Below are positions 21,489 to 36,104 of a stretch of 64,000 nucleotides of DNA, piece by piece. The stretch comes from Symsagittifera roscoffensis (Eukaryota > Xenacoelomorpha > Acoela > Convolutidae). Every line of letters starts with the position of its first letter. Position 1 is the stretch's first letter. Under the pieces are notes generated by a model. That model did no database searches. It was not told the origin of the DNA and saw only the letters and a program-made list of their open reading frames with translations. A program made the position numbers and the translations under genes. The stretch spans positions 28,851,254 to 28,915,253 of the forward strand of contig NC_087065.1 of the NCBI RefSeq assembly GCF_963678635.1, read 5' to 3'.

Positions 21489-23775
21489 GATAAATATTTT
21501 TTAACCAAAAATTGGAAAATAATTTTACTATAATGCTCAACATTTCAAAAAACTCCGAATATACCAAATCTCATAATAAGCTCATTCGACTCTATCTATG
21601 ATCAGTTTTAAATGATAACTAAAAATTAATTTTTATCTCAAAAAATGCTTATTACAATTTTTTCAAAAATGAAAATTATATGATAAGCATTTTTTTTACC
21701 AAAAATAGAAAAATGATTTTTTTCTATATTCCTCAACATTTCAAAAAGCTATGATTATAAACGAATTCTCATAATAAGCTTATTCGACTCTACCTATGAT
21801 CAGTTTCAAATGATTCCTGAAGTCTTTAATTTTTATCTCGAAAAATGTTTATCACACAACTTTCATATATGAATATTATATGATAAGCATTTTTTGACTA
21901 AAAATTAGAAAATGATTTTACAAAAAAATGCTCACATTTCAAAAAGCTCTAATTATAAACCAATTCTCATAATAAGCTCATTCGATTCTATCTATAATCA
22001 GTTTCAAATGATTACTGAAGTCTTTAATTTTTATCTCAAAAAATACCTATCATACAATTTTCATATATGAATATTATATGATAAGCATTTTTTGACCAAA
22101 AATTAGAAAATGAATTTACTATAATGCTCAACATTTCAAAAAGCTCCGAATATACCAAATCTCATAATAAGCTCATTCGACTCTATCTATGATCAGTTTT
22201 AAATGATAACTGAAAGCTTTCATTTTCATCTCGAAAAATGCTTATTATAATTTTTTCATAAATGAATTTTATAGGATAAGCATTTTTTGACTAAAAATTA
22301 GAAAATGATTTTACAAAAATGCTCAACATTTCAAAAAGCTCTAATTATAAACCAAATCTCATAATAAGCTCATTCGACTCTATCTATGAGCAGTTTAAAT
22401 TTATTTTTGAAATCTTTAATTTTCATCTCGAAAAAAGCGTATCATACAATTTTCATATATGAAAGTTATATGATAAGCATTTTTTCGACCAAAACTTAAA
22501 AAATGATTTTACTATAATGCTCAATATTTCAAAAAGCTCTGGTTATATACCAAATCTCATAATAAGCTCATTCGACTTTATCTATGATCAGTTTCAATTG
22601 ATTACTGAAAATTTTAATTTTTATCTGAAAAAATACATATCATACAATTTTCATATATATATATTTTATATGATAAACATTTTTTTACCAAAAATTGGAA
22701 AATAATTTTACTATAATGCTCAACATTTCAAAAAGCTCCGAATATACCAAATCTCATAATAAGCTCATTCGACTCTACCTATGATCAGTTTCAAATGATT
22801 CCTGAAATCTTTAATTTTTATCTCGAAAAATGTTTATCACACAACTTTCATATATGAATATTATATGATAAGCATTTTTTGACTAAAAATTAGAAAATGA
22901 TTTTACAAAAAAAATGCTCAACATTTCAAAAAGCTCTAATTATAAACCAATTCTCATAATAAGATCATTCGATTCTATCTATGATCAGTTTCAAATGATT
23001 ACTGAAATCTTTAATTTTTATCTCAAAAAATACATATCATACAATTTTCATATATGAATATTATATGATAAGCATTTTTGACCAAAAATTAGAAAATGAT
23101 TTTACTATAATGCTCAACATTTCAAAAAGCTCCGAATATACCAAATCTCATAATAAGCTCATTCGACTCTATCTATGATCAGTTTTAAATGATAACTGAA
23201 AGCTTTCATTTTCATCTCGAAAAAAGCTTATTATAATTTTTTCAAAAATGAATATTATATGATAAGCATTTTTTGACTAAAAATAAGAAAATGATTTTAC
23301 AAAAATGCTCACAATTTCAAAAAGCTCTAATTATAATCCAAATCTCATAATAAGCTCATTCGACTCTATCTATGAGCAGTTAAAATTTATTTTTGAAATC
23401 TTTAATTTTCATCTCGAAAAAAGCTTATCATACAATTTTCATATATGAAAGTTATATGATAAGCATTTTTTCGACCAAAACTTAAAAAATGATTTTACCA
23501 TAATGCTCAACATTTCAAAAAGCTCTGATTATATACCAAACCTCATAAGAAGCTCATTCGACTTTATTTATGATCAGTTTCAAATGATTACTGAAAATTT
23601 TAATTTTTATCTCAAAAAATGCTTATCATACAATTTTCATATATGAAAATTATATGATAAGCGTATTTTCCACCAAAAATTAAAAAAAGACTTTACTATA
23701 TTCCTCAACAATTCAAAAAGCTATGATTATATGCCAAATCTCATAATAAGCTCATTCGACTCTAGCTTTGATCAG

Positions 23776-26700
23776 TTTCAAATGATTCCTGAAATCTTTA
23801 ATTTTTATCTCGAAAAATGCTTATCATACATGTTTCATAAATGGAAAATATATGATAGGCATTTTTTCGACCAAAAAATAAAAAATGATTTTAGTATAAT
23901 GCTCAACATTCAAAAAGCTCTGATTATATACCAAAGCTAATAATAAGCTCAATCGACTCTACCTATGATCAGTTTCAAATGATTCCTGAATTCTTTTATA
24001 TTTATCACAAAAAATGCTTATCATACGATTTTCATATATGAAAATTATATGATAAGCATTTGTTCGACCAAAAATTAAAAAATGATTTTTTTATAATGCT
24101 GAACATTTCAAAAAGCTCTAATAATAAACCAATTCTCATAATAAGCTCATTCGACTCTACCTATGATCAGTTCCAAATGATTACTGAAATCTTTAATTTT
24201 TATCTCGAAAAAGACTTATCATACACTTTTCATATATGACAATTATATGATAAGCATGTTTTCGATCAAAAATTAAAAAAAGCTTTTACTATAATGCTCA
24301 ACATTTAAAAAAGCTCTGATTATATACCAAATCGCATAATAAGCTCATTCGACTCTACCTATGATCAGTTTCAAAAGATCCCTGAAATCAATAATTTTTA
24401 TCTCAAAAAACGGTTTTTATACAGTTTTCATATATCAAAACTATATGATAAGCACTTTTTAGAACAAAAATCAAAAAATGACTTTACTATAATGCTCAAC
24501 ATTTCAAGAAGCTCCGATTATATACCAAATCTCATAATAAGCTCATTCGACTCTACCTATGATCAGTTTCAAATGATTTCTGAATTCTTTAATTTTTTAT
24601 CTCGAACAATGCTTATCATACAATTTTCATATTTGAAAATTATATGATAAACATTTTTCGACCAAAATTTAAAAAATTATTTTACTATAATGCTCAATAT
24701 TTCAAAAAGTTCTCATTATATACCAAATCTCATAATAAGCTCATTCGACTCTACCTATGATCAGTTTCAAATGATTCCTGAAATCTTTTGTTTTTATCTC
24801 AAAAAATGCTTATCATACGGTTTTCATATATGAAAATTATATGATAAGCATTTTTTTGACCAAAAAATAAAAAACGATTTTACTATAAAACTCAACATTT
24901 CAAAAAGCTCCGAATATACCAAATCTCATAATAAGTTCATTCGAATCTATCTAAGATCAGTTTTAAATGATTACTGAATTCTTTAACTTTTATCTCGAAA
25001 AAGGCTTATCATACAATTTTCATTTATGAAAAACATAATATGATAAACATTTTTTTGACCAAAAATTAAAAAATGATTTTACTATATTGCTCAACATTTC
25101 AAAAAGCTCCGAATATACCAAATCTCATTATAAGCTCATTCGACTCTATATATGATCAGTTGTAAATGATAACTGAAATATTTAATTTTTATCTCGAAAA
25201 AGGCTTATCATACACTTTCATATATGAAAATTAAAAGACCAGCATTTTTCGATCAAAAACTAAAAAACGATTTTACTATAAAGCTGAACAATTCAAAAAG
25301 CTCTGATTATATATCAAATCTCATAATAAGCTCATTCGACTCTACCTATGATCAGTTTTAAATTATTCCTGAATTTTTTATTTTTTTATCTCGGAAAATG
25401 CTTATGATACAATTTCATATATGAAAATTAAAAGATCAGCATTTTTTGACCAAAAATTAAAAAATGATTTTACTATAATGCTCAACATTTCAAAAAGCTC
25501 TGATTATATACCAAATCTCATAATAAGCTAAATCGACTCTATCTATGATCAGCTTCAAATTATCACTTAAATCTACAATTGTTATCTCGAAAAAGGCTTA
25601 TCATACAATTTTCTTATATGAAAATTATATGATAAGCATTTTTTCGACTAAAAAATAAAAAATAATTTTACTATTATGCTCAACATTTCAAAATGCTCTG
25701 ATTATATACCAAATCTTATAATAAGCTCATTCGACTCTACCTATGACCAGTTTCAAATGATTCCTGAAATCTTTTATTTTTGTCTCGAAAAATGCTTATC
25801 ATACGATTTTCATAAATGAAAATTATATGATAAGCATTTGTTCGACCAAAAATTAAAAAATGATTTTACTATAATGCTGAACATTTCAAAAAACTCTAAT
25901 TATAAACCAATTCTTCTCACAATAAGCTCATTCGACTCTACCTATGATCAGTTTCAAATGATTCCTGAAATCTTTAATTTTTATCTCAAAAATGCTTATC
26001 ATACAATTTTCATATATGAATATTATATGATTAGCATTTTTTGACCAAAAATTAGAAAATGATTTTACTATAATGCTCAACATTTCAAGAAGCTCCGAAT
26101 ATACCAAATCTCATAATAAGCTCATTTGACTCTATCTATGATCAGTTTTAAATGATAACTTAAAGCTTTAATATTTATCTCAAAAAATGCTTAGTATAAT
26201 TTTTTCAAAAATGAAAATTATACGATAAGCGTTTTTTCGACCAAAAATTAAAAAATGATTTCACTATATTCCTCAACATTTCAAAAAGCTATGATTATAT
26301 ACCAAATCTCATAATAAGCTCATTCGACTCTACCTATGATCAGTTTCAGATGATTCCTGAAATCTTTAATTTTTATCTCAAAAAATGCTTATGATAAGCA
26401 TTCTTTGACTAAAAATTAGAAAATTATTTTACAAAAAATGCTCAACATTTCAAAAAGCTCTAATTATAAACCAATTCTCATAATAAGCTCATTCGATTCT
26501 ATCTATAATCAGTTTCAAATGATTTTTGAAATCTTTGATTTTTATCTGAAAAAATACATATCATACAATTTTCATATATATATATATATTATATGATAAA
26601 TATTTTTTAACCAAAAATTGGAAAATAATTTTACTATAATGCTCAACATTTCAAAAAACTCCGAATATACCAAATCTCATAATAAGCTCATTCGACTCTA

Positions 26701-29445
26701 TCTATGATCAGTTTTAAATGATAACTAAAAATTAATTTTTATCTCAAAAAATGCTTATTATAATTTTTTCAAAAATGAAAATTATACGATAAGCGTTTTT
26801 TCGACCAAAAATTAAAAAATGATTTCACTATATTCCTCAACATTTCAAAAAGCTATGATTATATACCAAATCTCATAATAAGCTCATTCGACTCTACCTA
26901 TGATCAGTTTCAGATGATTCCTGAAATCTTTAATTTTTATCTCAAAAAATGCTTATGATAAGCATTCTTTGACTAAAAATTAGAAAATTATTTTACAAAA
27001 AATGCTCAACATTTCAAAAAGCTCTAATTATAAACCAATTCTCATAATAAGCTCATTCGATTCTATCTATAATCAGTTTCAAATGATTTTTGAAATCTTT
27101 GATTTTTATCTGAAAAAATACATATCATACAATTTTCATATATATATATATATTATATGATAAATATTTTTTAACCAAAAATTGGAAAATAATTTTACTA
27201 TAATGCTCAACATTTTAAAAAACTCCGAATATACCAAATCTCATAATAAGCTCATTCGACTCTATCTATGATCAGTTTTAAATGATAACTAAAAATTAAT
27301 TTTTATCTCAAAAAATGCTTATTATAATTTTTTCAAAAATGAAAATTATATGATAAGCATTTTTTCACCAAAAATTGAAAAAAGATTTTTTTCTATTTTC
27401 CTCAACATTTCAAAAAGCTATGATTATAAACGAATTCTCATAATAAGCTTATTCGACTCTACCTATGATCAGTTTCAAATGATTCCTGAAGTCTTTAATT
27501 TTTATCTCGAAAAATGTTTATCACACAACTTTCATATATGAATATTATATGATAAGCATTTTTTGACTAAAAATTAGAAAATGATTTTACAAAAAAATGC
27601 TCACATTTCAAAAAGCTCTAATTATAAACCAATTCTCATAATAAGCTCATTCGATTCTATCTATAATCAGTTTCAAATGATTACTGAAGTCTTTAATTTT
27701 TATCTCAAAAAATACCTATCATACAATTTTCATATATGAATATTATATGATAAGCATTTTTTGACCAAAAATTAGAAAATGAATTTACTATAATGCTCAA
27801 CATTTCAAAAAGCTCCGAATATACCAAATCTCATAATAAGCTCATTCGACTCTATCTATGATCAGTTTTAAATGATAACTGAAAGCTTTCATTTTCATCT
27901 CGAAAAATGCTTATTATAATTTTTTCATAAATGAATTTTATAGGATAAGCATTTTTTGACTAAAAATTAGAAAATGATTTTACAAAAATGCTCAACATTT
28001 CAAAAAGCTCTAATTATAAACCAAATCTCATAATAAGCTCATTCGACTCTATCTATGAGCAGTTTAAATTTATTTTTGAAATCTTTAATTTTCATCTCGA
28101 AAAAAGCGTATCATACAATTTTCATATATGAAAGTTATATGATAAGCTTTTTTTCGACCAAAACTTAAAAAATGATTTTACTATAACGCTCAATATTTCA
28201 AAAAGCTCTGGTTATATACCAAATCTCATAATAAGCTCATTCGACTTTATCTATGATCAGTTTCAATTGATTACCGAAAATTTTAATTTTTATCTGAAAA
28301 AATACATATCATACAATTTTCATATATATATATTTTATATGATAAACATTTTTTACCAAAAATTGGAAAATAATTTTACTATAATGCTCAACATTTCAAA
28401 AAGCTCCGAATATACCAAATCTCATAATAAGCTCATTCGACTCTACCTATGATCAGTTTCAAATGATTCCTGAAATCTTTAATTTTTATCTCGAAAAATG
28501 TTTATCACACAACTTTCATATATGAATATTATATGATAAGCATTTTTTGACTAAAAATTAGAAAATGATTTTACAAAAAAATGCTCAACATTTCAAAAAG
28601 CTCTTATTATAAACCAATTCTCATAATAAGATCATTCGATTCTATCTATGATCAGTTTCAAATGATTACTGAAATCTTTAATTTTTATCTCAAAAAATAC
28701 ATATCATACAATTTTCATATATGAATATTATATGATAAGCATTTTTGACCAAAAATTAGAAAATGATTTTACTATAATGCTCAACATTTCAAAAAGCTCC
28801 GAATATACCAAATCTCATAATAAGCTCATTCGACTCTATCTATGATCAGTTTTAAATGATAACTGAAAGCTTTCATTTTCATCTCGAAAAATGCTTATTA
28901 TAATTTTTTCAAAAATGAATATTATATGATAAGCATTTTTTGACTAAAAATAAGAAAATGATTTTACAAAAATGCTCACAATTTCAAAAAGCTCTAATTA
29001 TAAACCAAATCTCATAATAAGCTCATTAGACTCTATCTATGAGCAGTTAAAATTTATTTTTGAAATCTTTAATTTTCATCTCGAAAAAAGCTTATCATAC
29101 AATTTTCATATATGAAAGTTATATGATAAGCATTTTTTCGACCAAAACTTAAAAAATGATTTTACCATAATGCTCAACATTTCAAAAAGCTCTGATTATA
29201 TACCAAACCTCATAATAAGCTCATTCGACTTTATTTATGATCAGTTTCAAATGATTACTGAAAATTTTAATTTTTATCTCAAAAAATGCTTATCATACAA
29301 TTTTCATATATGAAAATTATATGATAAGCGTATTTTCCACCAAAAATTAAAAAAAGACTTTACTATATTCCTCAACAATTCAAAAAGCTATGATTATATG
29401 CCAAATCTCATAATAAGCTCATTCGACTCTAGCTTTGATCAGTTT
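23776..29445. repeat. 5.1-kb higher-order unit, second copy with an extra 564 bp
   Basis: Tandem repeat of 18,670-23,775. It is longer because about three monomers are duplicated again within it: the block ending with the TA-rich palindrome near 26,580 recurs near 27,143, offset 564. The extra block includes a second copy of the centre-deleted palindrome. The right limit is where ATTTGATCTCG replaces the usual ATTTTTATCTCG near 29,467. Confidence 0.85.
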
Positions 29446-30350
29446 CAAATGATTCCTGAAATCTTTAATTTGATCTCGAAAAATGCTTATCATACAATTT
29501 TCATTATGAAAGTTATGTGATAAGCATTTTTTTGACCAAAAATTAAAAAAAGAATTTACTATAATGCTCAATATTTCAAAAAACTCTGATTATATACCAA
29601 ATCTCATAATAAGCTCATTCGACTCTACCTATGATCAGTTTCAAATGATTGCTGAAATCTTTAATTTTTTTCACGAAAAATGCTTATCATACAATTTTCA
29701 TATAAGAAATATTAATGATAAGCATTTTTTTGACCTAAAGTTAAAAAATGATTTTATTATAATGCTCAAAAAACTCTGCTTTCAAAAAACTGTGCTTATA
29801 TACCAAATCTTATAATAAGCTCAATCGACTCTATCTATGATCAGTTTCAAATGATTCTTGAAATCTTCAAATTTTATCTCGAAAAATGCTTATCATACAG
29901 TTTTTGTATATGAAAAATATATGATAAGCGTTTTTTCGACCAAAAATTAAAAAATGATTTTATTATAATGCTCAACATTTCAAAAAGCTCTGATTATATA
30001 CCAAACCTCATAATAAGCTCATTCGACTTTATCTAGGTTCAGTTTCAAATGATTACTGAAAAATTTTATTTTTATCTCGAAAAATGCTTATCATACAAAT
30101 TTCATATATGAATATTATTTGATAAGCATTTTCTTGACAAAAAATTAAAAAATGATCTTACTATAACGCTCAACATTTCAAAAAGCTCTGATTATATACC
30201 AAACCTCTTAATAAGCTCATTCGACTTTATCTATGATCAGTTTCAATTGATTACTGAAAATTATAATTTTTATCTCGAAAAATGCTTATCATACAATTTT
30301 CATATGTGAATATTATTTGATAAGCATTTTTTCGAACAAAAATTAAAAAA

Positions 30351-33235
30351 TGATTTTAATATAATGCTCAACATTTCAAAAAGCTCTGATTATCTACCAA
30401 ACCTCATAATAAGCTCATTCGACTTTATCTATGATCAGTTTCAAATGATTACTGAAAATTTTAGTTTTTATCTCGAAAAATGCTTATCATACAATTTTCA
30501 TATATGAAAATTATATGATAAGCGTATTTTCCATCAAAAATTAAAAAAAAAATTTACTATATTCCTCAACAATTCAAAATGCTATGATTATATGCCAAAT
30601 CTCATAATAAGCTCATTCGACTCTAGCTTTGATCAGTTTCAAATAATTCCTGAAATCTTTAATTTGATCTCGAAAATTGGTTATCATACTATTTTCATTA
30701 TGAAAGTTATATGATAAGCATTTTTTTGACCAAAAATTAAAAACTGAATTTACTATAATGCTCAATATTTCAAAAAACTCTGATTATATACCAAATCTCA
30801 TAAGAAGCTCATTCGACTCTACCTATGATCAGTTTCAAATGATTCCTGAAATCTTTTATTTTTTTCCCGAAAAAGGCTTGTCATACGATTTTCAAATATG
30901 AAATATTCATGATAAGCATTTTTTTTTACCTCAAACTAAAAAATGATTTTACTATAATGCTCAACATTTCGAAAAGCTCTGCTTATATACCAAATCTCAT
31001 AATAAGCTCAATCGACTCTATCTATGATCAGTTTCAAATGATTCTTGAAATCTTTAGATTTTATCTCGAAAAATGCTTATCATACAGTTTTCATGAGCAT
31101 TTTTTCGACCAAAAACTAAAATATGATTTTAATATAATGCTTAACATTTCAAAAAGCTCTGATTATCTACCAAACCTCATAATAAGCTCATTCGACTTTA
31201 TCTATGATCAGTTTCAAATGATTACTGAAAATTTTAATTTTTTTCTCGAAAAATGCTTATCATACAATTTTCATATATGAAAATTATATGATAAGCGTAT
31301 TTTCCATCAAAAATTAAAAAAAGATTTTACTATATTCCTCAACAATTCAAAAAGCTATGATTATATGCCAAATCTCATTATAAGCTCATTCGACTCTAGC
31401 TTTGATCAGTTTCAAATAATTCCTGAAATCTTTAATTTGATCTCGAAAATTGGTTATCATACAATTTTCATTATGAAAGTTATATGATAAGCATTTTTTT
31501 GACCAAAAATTAAAAACTGAATTTACTATAATGCTCAATATTTCAAAAAACTCTGATTATATACCAAATCTCATAAGAAGCTCATTCGACTCTACCTATG
31601 ATCAGTTTCAAATGATTCCTGAAATCTTTTGTTTTTTTCCCGAAAAAGGCTTGTCATACGATTTTCAAATATGAAATATTCATGATAAGCATTTTTTTTA
31701 CCTAAAACTAAAAAATGATTTTACTATAATGCTCAACATTTCGAAAAGCTCTGCTAATATACCAAATCTCATAATAAGCTCAATCGACTCTATCTATGAT
31801 CAGTTTCAAATGATTCTTGAAATCTTTAGATTTTATCTCGAAAAATGCTTATCATACAGTTTTCATGAGCATTTTTTCGACCAAAAACTAAAATATGATT
31901 TTAATATAATGCTCAACATTTCAAAAAGCTCTGATTATCTACCAAACCTCAAAATAAGCTCCTTCGACTTTATCTATGATCAGTTTCAAATGATTACTGA
32001 AAATTTTAATTTTTATCTCGAAAAATGCTTATCATACAATTTTCATATATGAAAATTATATGATAAGCGTATTTTCCATCAAAAATTAAAAAAAGATTTT
32101 ACTATATTCCTCAACAATTCAAAAAGCTACGATTATATGCCAAATCTCATAATAAGCTCATTCGACTCTAGCTTTGATCAGTTTCAAATAATTCCTGAAA
32201 TCTTTAATTTGATCTCGAAAATTGGTTATCATACAATTTTCATTATGAAAGTTATATGATAAGCATTTTTTTGACCAAAAATTAAAAACTGAATTTACTA
32301 TAATGCTCAATATTTCAAAAAACTCTGATTATATACCAAATCTCATAAGAAGCTCATTCGACTCTACCTATGATCAGTTTCAAATGATTCCTGAAATCTT
32401 TTGTTTTTTTCCCGAAAAAGGCTTGTCATACGATTTTCAAATATGAAATATTCATGATAAGCATTTTTTTTACCTAAAACTAAAAAATGATTTTACTATA
32501 ATGCTCAACATTTCGAAAAGCTCTGCTTATATACCAAATCTCATAATAAGCTCAATCGACTCTATCTATGATCAGTTTCAAATGATTCTTGAAATCTTTA
32601 GATTTTATCTCGAAAAATGCTTATCATACAGTTTTCATAAGCATTTTTTCGACCAAAAACTAAAAAATGATTTTAATATAATGCTCAACATTTCAAAAAG
32701 CTCTGATTATCTACCAAACCTCATATTAAGCTCATTCGACTTTATCTATGATCAGTTTCAAATGATTACCGAAAATTTTAATTTTTATCTCGAAAAATGC
32801 TTATCATACAATTTTCATATATGAAAATTATATGATAAGCGTATTTTCCATCAAAAATTAAAAAAAGATTTTACTATATTCCTCAACAATTCAAAAAGCT
32901 ACGATTATATGCCAAATCTCATAATAAGCTCATTCGACTCTAGCTTTGATCAGTTTCAAATAATTCCTGAAATCTTTAATTTGATCTCGAAAAATGCTTA
33001 TCATACAATTTTCATTATGAAAGTTATATGATAAGCATTTTTTTGACCAAAAATTAAAAACTGAATTTACTATAATGCTCAATATTTCAAAAAACTCTGA
33101 TTATATACCAAATCTCATAAGAAGCTCATTCGACTCTACCTATGATCAGTTTCAAATGATTCCTGAAATCTTTTATTTTTTTCCCGAAAAAGGCTGGTCA
33201 TACGATTTTCAAATATGAAATATTCATGATAAGCA
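30351..33235. repeat. Three and a half tandem copies of a 772-bp unit (four monomers)
   Basis: Units start at 30,351, 31,124, 31,896 and 32,668 (spacings 773, 772, 772); the fourth is partial. Marker: GATAAGCGTATTTTCCATC at about 30,517, 31,289, 32,062 and 32,834. Each unit contains one monomer whose palindrome has lost most of its right arm (CAGTTTTCATGAGCATTTT near 31,085 and 31,857; a shorter form near 32,629). Confidence 0.9.
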
Positions 33236-34099
33236 GTTTTTTTTACCTAAATTTAAAAAATGATTTTACTATAATGCTCAACATTTCAAAAAGCTCTGAT
33301 TATATAGCAAACCTCATAATAAGCTCATTCGACTCTATCTATGATCAGTTTCAAATCATTACTGAAATTTTGAATTTTTATCTCGAAAAATGCTTATCAT
33401 ACTTTTTTCATATTTTAAAATTTAATGATAAGCATTTTTTAACCAAAAAATAAAAGATGATTTCACTATAATGCTCAACATTTCAAAAAGCTCCGAATAT
33501 ACCAAATCTCATAATAAGCTCTTTCGACTCTATCTATGATCAGTTTTGAATGATTACTGAAATCTTAACTTTATCTCGAAAATTGCTATCATACTTTTTT
33601 CATATATGAAAATTATATGATAAGCATTTTTAGACCAAAAATTAAAAAATGATTTCACTATTTTGCTCAACATTTCAAAAAGCTCTGAATATATACCAAA
33701 TCTCATAATAAGCTCACTCGACTCTACCTATGATCAGTTTCAAATGAATACTGAAATTTTGAATTTTTATCTCAAAAAATGCTTATCATACATTTTTTAT
33801 ATATTGAAATTTGATGATAAGCATTTTTTTGCCCAAAAAATAAAAAATGATTTTACTATAATGCTCAACATTTCAAAAAGCTCCGAATATACAAAATCTC
33901 ATAATAAGCTCATTCGACTTTATCTACGATCAGTTTCAAATGATTACTGAAAATTTTATTTTTTATCTCGAAAAATGCTTATCATACAGTTTTCATTTAT
34001 GAATATTATTTGATAAGCATTTTTTCGACCAAAAACTAAAAAATGATTTTAATATAATGCTCAACATTTCAAAAAGCTCTGAATAAATACCAAATTTCA

Positions 34100-35340
34100 T
34101 AATAAGCTCATTCGACTCTACCTATGATCAGTTTCAAATGAATACTGAAATTTTGAATTTTTATCTCGAAAAATGCTTATCATACATTTTTCATATATTT
34201 AAATTTAATTATAAGCATTTTTTTGCCCAAAAAATAAAAAAAATGATTTCACTATAAGGCTCAACATTTTAAAAAGCTCCGAATATACCAAATCTCATAA
34301 TAGGCTCATTCGACTCTATCTATGATCAGTTTCAAATGATTACTGAAATTTTGAATTTTTATCTCGAAAAATGCTTATCATACTTTTTTCATAATTTAAA
34401 ATTTAATGATAAGCATTTTTTAACCAAAAAAAAAAAATTATTTCACTATAATGCTCAACATTTCAAAAAGCTCCGAGCATACCAAATCTCATAATAAGCT
34501 CATTCGACTCTATCTATGATCAGTTTTGAACGATTACTGAAATCTTAATTTTATCTCGAAAAATGCTTATCATACTTTTTTCATATATGAAAATTATATG
34601 ATAAGCTTTTTTTCGACCAAAAATTAAAAAATGATTTTACTATTTTGCTCAACATTTCAAAAAGCTCTGAATGTATACCAAATCTCATAATAAGCTCATT
34701 CGACTCTACCTATGATCAGTTTCAAATGAATACTGAAATTTTGAATTTTTATCTCGAAAAATGCTTATCATACATTTTTCATATATTTAAATTTAATTAT
34801 AAGCATTTTTTTGCCCAAAAAATAAAAAAAATGATTTCACTATAAGGCTCAACATTTTAAAAAGCTCCGAATATACCAAATCTCATAATAGGCTCATTCG
34901 ACTCTATCTATGATCAGTTTCAAATGATTACTGAAATTTTGAATTTTTATCTCGAAAAATGCTTATCATACTTTTTTCATAATTTAAAATTTAATGATAA
35001 GCATTTTTTAACCAAAAAAAAAAATTATTTCACTATAATGCTCAACATTTCAAAAAGCTCCGAGCATACCAAATCTCATAATAAGCTCATTCGACTCTAT
35101 CTATGATCAGTTTTGAACGATTACTGAAATCTTAATTTTATCTCGAAAAATGCTTATCATACTTTTTTCATATATGAAAATTATATGATAAGCTTTTTTT
35201 CGACCAAAAATTAAAAAATGATTTTACTATTTTGCTCAACATTTCAAAAAGCTCTGAATGTATACCAAATCTCATAATAAGCTCATTCGACTCTACCTAT
35301 GATCAGTTTCAAATGAATACTGAAATTTTGAATTTTTATC
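34100..35340. repeat. Two copies of a 587-bp unit (three monomers)
   Basis: 34,100-34,686 is repeated at 34,687-35,273, running on to about 35,340. Markers: ACTATAAGGCTCAACATTTT (34,251 and 34,838) and CTCCGAGCATACC (34,472 and 35,059). Confidence 0.88.
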
Positions 35341-36104
35341 TCAAAAAATGCTTATCATACATTTTTAGTATATTGAAATTTAATGATAAGCATTTTTTTG
35401 CCCAAAAAATAAAAAATCATTTTACTATAAAGCTCAACATTTCAAAAAACTCCGAATATACCAAATCTCATAATAAGCTCATTCGACTCTATCTATGAGC
35501 AGTTTTAAATGATTCCTGAAGTCTTTAATTTGATCTCGAAAAATGCTTATCATACAATTTTCATCATGAAAATTATATGATAAGCATTTTTTCGACCAAA
35601 AATTAAAAAATGAATTTACTATAACGCTCAATATTTCAAAAAACTCTGATTATATACCAAATCTCATAACCAAAATAAGCTCATTCGACTCTACTTATGA
35701 TCAGTTTCAAATGATTGCTGAAATCTCTAATTTTTTATTTTCATATATGAAATACTAATGATAAGCATTTTCTTGACCTAAAATTAAAAAACGACTTTTT
35801 TATAATGCTCAACATTTCAAAAAACTCTGCTTATATACCAAATCTTATAATAAGCTCAATCGACTCTATCTATGATCAGTTTCAAATGATTCTTGAAATC
35901 TTCAAATTTTATCTCGAAAAATGCTTATCATACAGTGTTCATATATGAAAAATATATGATAAGATTTTTTTCGACCAAAAATTAAAAAATGATTTGAATA
36001 TAATGCTCAACATTTCAAAAAGCTCTGATTATATACCAAACCTCATAATAAGCTCATTCGATTTTATCTATGATCAGTTTCAAATGATTACTGAAAATTT
36101 TAAT

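Larger units (their letters stand above)
18670..23775. repeat. 5.1-kb higher-order unit, first copy
   Basis: About 26 monomers that are repeated directly afterwards. Offset is 5,106 bp for the left half (markers: GTATAATGCTCAACATTC at 18,787 and 23,893; TCTTCTCA at 20,808 and 25,914). Offset is about 5,670 for the right part (markers: GATCAGTTTCAATTG at 22,586 and 28,255; GCGTATTTTCCACC near 23,662 and 29,328). The copies differ at only a few sites per monomer by eye. Confidence 0.88.
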
